NCBI RefSeq assembly: GCF_024347315.1
Contig: NZ_AP025460.1
Span: 2,604,001-2,668,000 of the forward strand
Source of the DNA: Vibrio atlanticus
GTDB taxonomy: Bacteria > Pseudomonadota > Gammaproteobacteria > Enterobacterales > Vibrionaceae
DNA length: 64,000 bases
Direction of reading: 5' to 3'
Below are positions 59,527-64,000 of this stretch, piece after piece. A program made the translations under genes and the position numbers. Positions within the stretch are counted from its first letter, which is position 1. Every line of letters begins with the position of its first letter. The notes under the pieces are model-generated. The model saw nothing but the letters and a program-made list of their open reading frames with translations, searched no databases and had not been told where the DNA came from.

Positions 59527-59543
59527 AAAGGCTACCATTAGGT
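59527..59543 (+). terminator. Left part of the proS terminator, broken by the IS
   Basis: AAAGGCTACC, ATTA and GGT form the left stem, the loop and the top of the right stem. The matching GGTGGCCTTTTTT is now at 61054-61066 beyond the IS. Without the IS, the two make a 10-bp stem with one G-T pair and a T tract. Confidence 0.85.
59534..59543. repeat. Left target-site duplication of the IS
   Basis: ACCATTAGGT lies directly before the left end CTGTCTC and recurs directly after the right end at 61047-61056. Confidence 0.93.
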
Positions 59544-59562
59544 CTGTCTCTTATACACAAAT

Positions 59563-59590
59563 CCCTAAGCCACGCTTGGGGTTTTTTTTT
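59563..59590 (+). terminator. Terminator inside the left end of the IS
   Basis: CCCTAAGC and GCTTGGGG pair around CAC, followed by nine T. It stops transcription that enters from proS and protects the transposase from read-through. Confidence 0.88.
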
Positions 59591-59646
59591 GAACTATTTT
59601 TAGGTTTCATGATCTGATCATCTAAGCAATGACAAGGATGATTATC

Positions 59647-61023
59647 ATGACCTATATAGAGCCAACCCTTTGGGCACAAAAACAGTTCGGTCAAGCCCAC
59701 CTTAATGACCCTAGACGCACTCAAAGACTCGTTGCTCTCGCAGCCTCACTGGCCGAGCAACCTGGCGTACCCGTCTCGAAACTCATTATCTCCCCTGCTG
59801 AAATGGAAGGGGCTTATCGCTTCATCCGTAATGAGCAAATCAAAGCAGAAGATATCGCAGAGGCGGGTTTTTATGTCACTGCACAAGAAGCATTAGAGCA
59901 ACAGACACTTCTTGCCTTAGAAGACACCACTTCTCTCAGTTACTCCCATCGCAGCATTCGAGATGAACTCGGGCACTCCAATCAAGGCAATCGACATCGC
60001 GCCATGTTCGTACACTCAACCTTACTTTTTGCTCCCGACACTCAATCTGTTATTGGTTTAATTGAACAACAGCGCTGGACTCGTGATATAGAAAAGCGAG
60101 GTCAAAGGCACCAGCATGCGACTCGACCATACAAAGAGAAAGAAAGTTATAAGTGGGAACAAGCCTCTCGCCATGTCGCTGAGCGACTTGGCGATAAAAT
60201 TTCGGATGTCATTTCTGTGTGCGATAGAGAAGCCGACCTATTTGAATACCTCACTTACAAGCGAGAGCAACAACAAAGGTTCCTCGTTCGCTCAATGCAA
60301 AGCCGCTGTATTGAAGAGCATGATAATCGTCTTTATAGCTATGCCTCTACCCTGTTATCAGCCGGAGAGAAAGTGCTCGAAATACCGCAAAAAGGCGGTC
60401 GTAAAGCTCGCAAGGCTCATTTAGATATCAAATATGCCCCCGTGACACTCAAGTCTCCTGCTAACAAGAAAGAGTTCGATAACATTCCGCTTTACTACGT
60501 GGGATGTATAGAACAAGGAGAGAGTGGTAATAAGCTCGCATGGCACTTACTGACTTCAGAGCCGATAACGAGCAAGGAAGAGGCACTCAAAATCGTCAGT
60601 TATTATGAGCGGCGCTGGCTAATAGAAGATTTTCATAAAGTCTGGAAAAGTGAAGGGACTGAAGTTGAGCAACTGAGAATGCAAAGTAAGGATAACTTAG
60701 AAAGGCTCAGCGTCGTTTTGGCTTTTATCGCGACTCGGTTACTCCAATTGAGGTTTATGAATGAATCAGACGAGTTATCTAAGACCAGTTGTGAGCAGGT
60801 ATTAAAAGGCAAAGCGTGGAAGTTAATGTGGCTCAAGTTGGAGAGCAAAAAACTACCGAAAGAAGCGCCTAATATATCATGGGCTTACAACGGTATTGCT
60901 CGGTTAGGTGGTTGGAAGAATACCAAGCGAACAGGTCGCGCTTCTATAAAGACGTTATGGCAAGGATGGCTTAGGTTACAAACCATCCTTGAAGGGTATG
61001 AACTCGCTAAGTCTCTTGATTAA
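59647..61023 (+). CDS. IS4-family transposase (Tn5/IS50 type)
   Basis: A DDE transposase of 458 residues from the ATG at 59647 (465 if from 59629). Tn5-like motifs are complete: DPRRTQRLVALAASLAEQPG, GAYRFIRN, LEDTTSLSY (first Asp), VCDREADLFEY (second Asp) and the YREK-type signature YERRWLIEDFHKVWK with Glu. AAGGA is placed 8 bases before 59647. No frameshift or stop breaks it, so the element may be active. An inhibitor form, as in IS50, could start at an internal ATG, but none is proved. Confidence 0.93.
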   Translation: MTYIEPTLWAQKQFGQAHLNDPRRTQRLVALAASLAEQPGVPVSKLIISPAEMEGAYRFIRNEQIKAEDIAEAGFYVTAQEALEQQTLLALEDTTSLSYSHRSIRDELGHSNQGNRHRAMFVHSTLLFAPDTQSVIGLIEQQRWTRDIEKRGQRHQHATRPYKEKESYKWEQASRHVAERLGDKISDVISVCDREADLFEYLTYKREQQQRFLVRSMQSRCIEEHDNRLYSYASTLLSAGEKVLEIPQKGGRKARKAHLDIKYAPVTLKSPANKKEFDNIPLYYVGCIEQGESGNKLAWHLLTSEPITSKEEALKIVSYYERRWLIEDFHKVWKSEGTEVEQLRMQSKDNLERLSVVLAFIATRLLQLRFMNESDELSKTSCEQVLKGKAWKLMWLKLESKKLPKEAPNISWAYNGIARLGGWKNTKRTGRASIKTLWQGWLRLQTILEGYELAKSLD

Positions 61024-61046
61024 CCAGACTTGTGATCAAGAGACAG

Positions 61047-61056
61047 ACCATTAGGT
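61047..61056. repeat. Right target-site duplication of the IS
   Basis: ACCATTAGGT follows the right end GAGACAG and is identical to the copy at 59534-59543. Confidence 0.93.
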
Positions 61057-61066
61057 GGCCTTTTTT
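61054..61066 (+). terminator. Right part of the split proS terminator
   Basis: GGTGGCCTTTTTT is the right stem and T tract that once paired with AAAGGCTACC at 59527. With ACC from the duplication only a 3-bp stem is left here, so it is not expected to function. Confidence 0.8.
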
Positions 61067-61199
61067 GTGCCTGTCGTTTCTCTTCAAACTCCCTTCGATT
61101 TATCACCAGAGTAAATAACGTAAGTTAATCCCCTGTTCATCTTTAAATCCGTATATTGGGTTCATCAACTCTTTAGACACGATTACATTGGAGGTATCG

Positions 61200-61889
61200 A
61201 TGGATATCAAAAGCTTACTTAACCAAGTACTTAAGTCAGATCTCGTTAAACAAGGTACTCAGAAGCTTTCCCAAGGCTCTTCAAGTTTAAGTGGCCTAAC
61301 TCAAGGCGGCAGTGGTAAGAATATCAACAAAAGCACGCTCGGAGCCTTCGGCGCTGGCGCAGTGGGCGGCGGACTCTTAGGTGCGTTAATGGGCTCTAAG
61401 AAAACCAAGAAAATGGGGAAGAAAGCCGCTGGTATTGGTGGCGCAGCGGCACTTGGCGCACTCGCTTACAAGGTCTATAACGACTATCAGTCGAAACAAG
61501 GCCAAGCACCGAATTCCGAACAAGCTCAATTTGATGAGAACGACTCAAACCATAGTGTGCTGATTCTAAGATCGATGATTGCTGCGTCCAAAGCCGATGG
61601 TCATGTCGATGAAGAGGAGATGGCAAAGATCGAGCAAGCGGTCGAAAATATGGGCGCCGATTATCAACTGACTAAATTGGTCTCAGAAGAGCTGCACAAA
61701 CCACTCGATCCAAGTGAAATTGCTCAATTAGCAACGTCACCTCAACAAGCGAGTGAGATCTACTTAGCCTCTTTGATTGTAGCGGATGAGCAGAACTTTA
61801 TGGAGAAGGCTTACCTCAAAGAGTTAGCAAAGCAGCTCAACTTAGCTGATGAGGTCGCTCATCAACTTGAACAGCAGATCTCTAGTTAA
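61200..61889 (+). CDS. DUF533 (YebE-like, TerB-fold) protein
   Basis: A 229-residue protein. The N-terminal 45 residues are Ser/Gln/Gly-rich; a glycine-rich hydrophobic stretch at about 47-90 (LGAFGAGAVGGGLLGALMG, AAGIGGAAALGALAYKVY) looks membrane-inserting; residues about 120-229 form a TerB-like helical domain (LRSMIAASKADGHVDEEEM). This matches DUF533/YebE. The role is unknown, with envelope stress suggested for relatives. The frame allows TTG at 61188, but GGAGG precedes the ATG at 61200. Confidence 0.87.
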   Translation: MDIKSLLNQVLKSDLVKQGTQKLSQGSSSLSGLTQGGSGKNINKSTLGAFGAGAVGGGLLGALMGSKKTKKMGKKAAGIGGAAALGALAYKVYNDYQSKQGQAPNSEQAQFDENDSNHSVLILRSMIAASKADGHVDEEEMAKIEQAVENMGADYQLTKLVSEELHKPLDPSEIAQLATSPQQASEIYLASLIVADEQNFMEKAYLKELAKQLNLADEVAHQLEQQISS

Positions 61890-61914
61890 GCGGTAATTAT
61901 CAGGCGAATCAGTA

Positions 61915-61948
61915 AATATCACGCTAAGCCGCAAATATCACGCTAAGT
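61915..61948 (+). repeat. Two 15-base direct repeats
   Basis: AAATATCACGCTAAG occurs at 61915 and 61934, 19 bases apart, downstream of the DUF533 gene. No function is evident. Confidence 0.85.
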
Positions 61949-62095
61949 AACAAGTTAGCAAAGTGATACATTGAGCATCAACAGAATGAGATATTGAGCA
62001 AGAACAAACTAACTCTGAACTTAGTCAGATCCACTTTGTTTTTGCTTATCTCTATGTGTATATTGAGATCAGTTATCATTTGGTTAGGTATAAAA

Positions 62096-62299
62096 ATGAA
62101 AGTATACGATTGTTGTGATTTGGTGCGTGAACTGTATTCTCAAATTGGCAGTGGCGACCAAGGCTATATCCCTAAAGCGATCACCTGCGCGGTAAAAACA
62201 TTGAACGACCTTGCTGCAGATGAATCTCTTCCTAAAGAAGCAAGAGATCGTGCTGCATTTGCCGCAGCGAATCTACTGATCTCAGATTTCGAGGACTAA
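62096..62299 (+). CDS. yaeP: YaeP family protein
   Basis: A 67-residue protein close to E. coli YaeP across its length: [52 protein letters not shown]. An upstream in-frame start at 61994 would add 34 hydrophobic residues that are not in the family and is rejected. The function is unknown. The DUF4250 gene starts 2 bases after its stop, so the two are an operon. Confidence 0.9.
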   Translation: MKVYDCCDLVRELYSQIGSGDQGYIPKAITCAVKTLNDLAADESLPKEARDRAAFAAANLLISDFED

Positions 62300-62300
62300 T

Positions 62301-62492
62301 ATGAACCTCGCTAACTTTGAAAAGATGGATCCTGTGATGTTGATGAGCATCGTCAACATGAAGCTGCGTGACGACTTCGGTGGTGATTTAGATCGAGTAG
62401 TCAACTTCTATGAAATCGACAAAGCTGCATTGACCGCAAAACTTGCGTCTGCCGGTTTTGAGTTTCTTCCTGAAGCAAAACAGTTTCGATAG
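62301..62492 (+). CDS. DUF4250 family protein
   Basis: A 63-residue helical protein: MNLANFEKMDPVMLMSIVNM, KLRDDFGGDLDRVVNFYEID. It matches DUF4250, which is common in Vibrio. The LxxKL-like second half could be a DNA- or protein-binding helix bundle, but no function is known. It is coupled to yaeP and followed by a terminator. Confidence 0.87.
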   Translation: MNLANFEKMDPVMLMSIVNMKLRDDFGGDLDRVVNFYEIDKAALTAKLASAGFEFLPEAKQFR

Positions 62493-62516
62493 TCATTTAG
62501 AACAAACTTAAATTTT

Positions 62517-62550
62517 AAAGACCAGCCTCTGTGTTGGTCTTTTTGTTTTT
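62517..62550 (+). terminator. yaeP-DUF4250 terminator
   Basis: AAAGACCA and TGGTCTTT pair around a 10-base loop, with TTGTTTTT after. Confidence 0.88.
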
Positions 62551-62728
62551 TGGCGGGTACATAATAGGCTAAAAACTAATAAACTTATTAGAAATTATCT
62601 GTTTGCGCCTATACTTTTATATCCTAGAGTCAGCTAACGCGCCTTGAATCAAAGCGTGTTGTTGTATAGGCTACTCCAAACAGCATATAAAACTCATCAC
62701 CAAATTCGATGATATCGAAGGACTAACA

Positions 62729-63055
62729 ATGAAAAGACTCGGACTTTTAGCCGTTATCGCAGCCGTATTTACCGCAGGTTGTGCTTCAAATACTCAACAA
62801 GACAACTTCCGTGAAGCCTCTTTTGAGCTGTGTAATACTGAAGTCGATATCTACTCTGTAAGCCATGATGAAAGAGTACGTATCGTCTGCTCTGACGGCT
62901 CTAAATTTGCCTTAAACAGTGAAGATACGCTAGAAATTATGCGCGATATCAACATCGACTATTGTGATGGAGAAGGCTTAGGTAAATTCAACGAAAGCCG
63001 TCACTACTACTCTTTCAAGTGTAAGTCAGGCACCCTACTTAGCATTAAAAAGTAG
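62729..63055 (+). CDS. Small lipoprotein of unknown function
   Basis: A 108-residue protein with a lipoprotein signal (MKRLGLLAVIAAVFTAGC, Cys18 in the lipobox FTAGC). The mature part of about 90 residues has four more Cys (positions near 35, 54, 79 and 97), so two disulfides are possible, and beta strands predominate (RVRIVCSDGSKFAL, YSFKCKSGTLLSI). Ser19 instead of Asp after Cys favours the outer membrane. I do not recognise the family. AAGGA lies before the ATG. It stands alone. Confidence 0.85.
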   Translation: MKRLGLLAVIAAVFTAGCASNTQQDNFREASFELCNTEVDIYSVSHDERVRIVCSDGSKFALNSEDTLEIMRDINIDYCDGEGLGKFNESRHYYSFKCKSGTLLSIKK

Positions 63056-63167
63056 AAGCGACACAAGAAAGCGATAAAGCAGTAAAGGGTTGATGTGAAA
63101 GCATTAGCCCTTTTTAGTACCTGCCTTTCTGTATTCTCAGATAACCTAACTCTCATACCTACAGATA

Positions 63168-63192
63168 CAAAAAAGGCCCCAACAGGGACCTT
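63168..63192 (-). terminator. glyA terminator
   Basis: On the minus strand AAGGTCCC pairs with GGGGCCTT around TGTT, followed by T. Confidence 0.85.
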
Positions 63193-63194
63193 TA

Positions 63195-63297
63195 AATCAA
63201 TTTCAAAGTAGTCGTTTGAAATTCTAGGAGAGCACGCGGAGCTTACGGATGTAAGTGAGCATGCTCGACAACGAAGTTCAAATTACTACGCAGAAAA
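63195..63297 (-). repeat. ERIC-like imperfect palindrome in the glyA 3' region
   Basis: The centre CGGAGCTTAC, GGAT, GTAAGTGAGC matches the core of enterobacterial ERIC elements (AGGAGCTTAC...GTAAGTGA). Outward, GAGCACGC/GCATGCTC and TTTGAA/TTCAAA continue the pairing to about 63205-63292. Vibrio ERIC-like elements are known. It lies between the glyA stop and its terminator, so it is transcribed. Confidence 0.75.
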
Positions 63298-63298
63298 A

Positions 63299-64000
63299 TT
63301 ATGCGTAAACAGGTAGACGCTTACAGATATTTAGTACTTTCGCTTTAGTTGCTTCAATAACAGACTCATCACCCATGTTATCTAGGATGTCACACATCCA
63401 ACCTGCTAGCTCTTTCGCGTCTGCTTCTGAGAAACCGCGACGAGTGATAGAAGGAGAACCGATACGGATACCAGAAGTAACGAACGGGCTACGCGGATCG
63501 TTTGGTACTGAGTTCTTGTTAACTGTGATGTTAGCTGAACCTAGTGCTGCATCTGCTTCTTTACCTGTGATGTCTTTGTCGATTAGGTCAACTAGGAACA
63601 GGTGGTTCTCTGTAGAACCTGAAACGATGTTGTAACCGCGTGCTAAGAATTCAGCAACCATTGCTTTTGCGTTAGCAACTACGCGAGCTTGGTATTCTTT
63701 GAACTCTGGTTCTAGAGCTTCTTTGAACGCTACTGCTTTACCAGCGATAACGTGCATTAGAGGGCCACCTTGGCCACCTGGGAATACTGCTGAGTTTAGT
63801 TTCTTGTAAAGATCTTCGCCTTCGTTAGAAAGGATAAGACCACCACGAGGACCAGCAAGCGTTTTGTGCGTTGTCGTTGTTACAACGTGAGCGTGTGGAA
63901 CTGGGTTCGGGTAAACGCCTGCAGCGATTAGACCGGCAACGTGAGCCATATCTACGAAGAAGTAAGCACCTACTTTGTCAGCAATTTCACGCATGCGCGC
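63299..64000 (-). CDS. glyA: Serine hydroxymethyltransferase, 3' part (window ends within gene)
   Basis: The C-terminal 233 residues of the PLP enzyme that converts serine and tetrahydrofolate to glycine and methylene-THF. The segment holds [18 protein letters not shown] with the PLP-ring Asp and His, the Schiff-base Lys in [16 protein letters not shown], and the C-terminal [19 protein letters not shown]. The N-terminal part is beyond the right edge. It supplies one-carbon units used by PurN. The first ATG at 63994 is internal, not the real start. Confidence 0.95.
   Translation of the reverse strand, partial: ARMREIADKVGAYFFVDMAHVAGLIAAGVYPNPVPHAHVVTTTTHKTLAGPRGGLILSNEGEDLYKKLNSAVFPGGQGGPLMHVIAGKAVAFKEALEPEFKEYQARVVANAKAMVAEFLARGYNIVSGSTENHLFLVDLIDKDITGKEADAALGSANITVNKNSVPNDPRSPFVTSGIRIGSPSITRRGFSEADAKELAGWMCDILDNMGDESVIEATKAKVLNICKRLPVYA

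Larger units (their letters stand above)
59544..61046 (+). mobile_element. IS4-family (IS50-like) insertion sequence, 1503 bp, apparently complete
   Basis: The ends are CTGTCTCTTATACACAAATC on the left and, on the other strand at the right, CTGTCTCTTGATCACAAGTC; they match at 16 of 20 positions. The left resembles the IS50 outside end and the right the IS50 inside end, including a GATC. The flanks carry a 10-base duplication. One intact transposase gene fills the element. GATC sites at 59611, 59616 and 61034 could place both promoter and right end under Dam control, as in IS50 and IS10. No passenger gene is present. I do not assign a registered IS name. Confidence 0.95.

Noticed and set aside
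59544..61046. Composite transposon or cargo-bearing element
   Set aside because: Only one transposase gene fits between the ends; no passenger gene or second IS copy is in the window.
61994..62095. Hydrophobic 34-residue N-terminal extension of YaeP
   Set aside because: The family starts at MKVYDCCDL; the extension has no ribosome site and is not in known YaeP.

Overview
The window looks like a core chromosomal segment of a Vibrio (gammaproteobacterium). The evidence is gene content and order: perM-bepA-arsC, uraA/upp/purM/purN, fadE/gmhA/yafJ, dnaQ/rnhA/yafS/gloB/mltD, and the long rpsB-tsf-pyrH-frr-uppS-cdsA-dxr-rseP-bamA-skp-lpxD-fabZ-lpxA-lpxB-rnhB-dnaE-accA-tilS cluster, plus several families usual in Vibrionaceae (TIGR03503, DUF2066, DUF3461, DUF3549, DUF3301, DUF4250). 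A Splendidus-clade species is a guess; nothing here fixes the species.

Layout. 1-5.1 kb: a cut Sel1-like gene, a PerM-type exporter, a TusA-like protein, then bepA, an ArsC-like reductase, a WrbA-like flavoprotein and a DUF2069 membrane protein. 5.2-10.8 kb: DUF2066, uracil uptake and salvage (uraA, upp) and purine synthesis (purM, purN), with a PurR box between upp and purM. 10.9-17.9 kb: yafJ, gmhA, the divergent fadE with a FadR-like site, TIGR03503, dnaQ and rnhA. 17.9-25.1 kb: a methyltransferase, gloB, mltD, a Yip1 protein, an EEP phosphodiesterase, glnB, a cytochrome c and tilS. 25.2-44.7 kb: the minus-strand cluster for envelope biogenesis (lipid A, isoprenoid, phospholipid, BAM complex), translation (S2, EF-Ts, RRF) and replication (DnaE), broken up by several internal terminator-like hairpins. 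45.2-48.8 kb: map and glnD, divergent from rpsB.

49-59.5 kb is more mixed: DUF3461, truC-yqcC, DUF3549, DUF3301, a GNAT enzyme, a CsrB-family regulatory RNA that protein-only annotation would miss, a small KfrA-like protein, a YaiI protein, an AbgT transporter, a two-gene zinc-starvation ribosomal operon (L31 type B and an unlisted 41-residue L36) under a palindromic Zur-like operator, then trmO and proS. An IS4-family, IS50-like element (1503 bp, intact transposase, 10-bp target duplication) sits inside the proS terminator hairpin. 61-64 kb: a DUF533 protein, yaeP, DUF4250, an orphan lipoprotein, an ERIC-like palindrome and the 3' part of glyA.

I found no CRISPR array, tRNA, rRNA, prophage or recognisable defence system. 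The most rewarding signals are non-coding: the CsrB RNA with its distant activator site, the Zur operon with its short gene, the IS insertion that breaks one terminator and supplies another, the S2 leader, and the ERIC-like element. Each belongs to, or resembles, a class already known elsewhere; I see no strong case for a wholly undescribed system.
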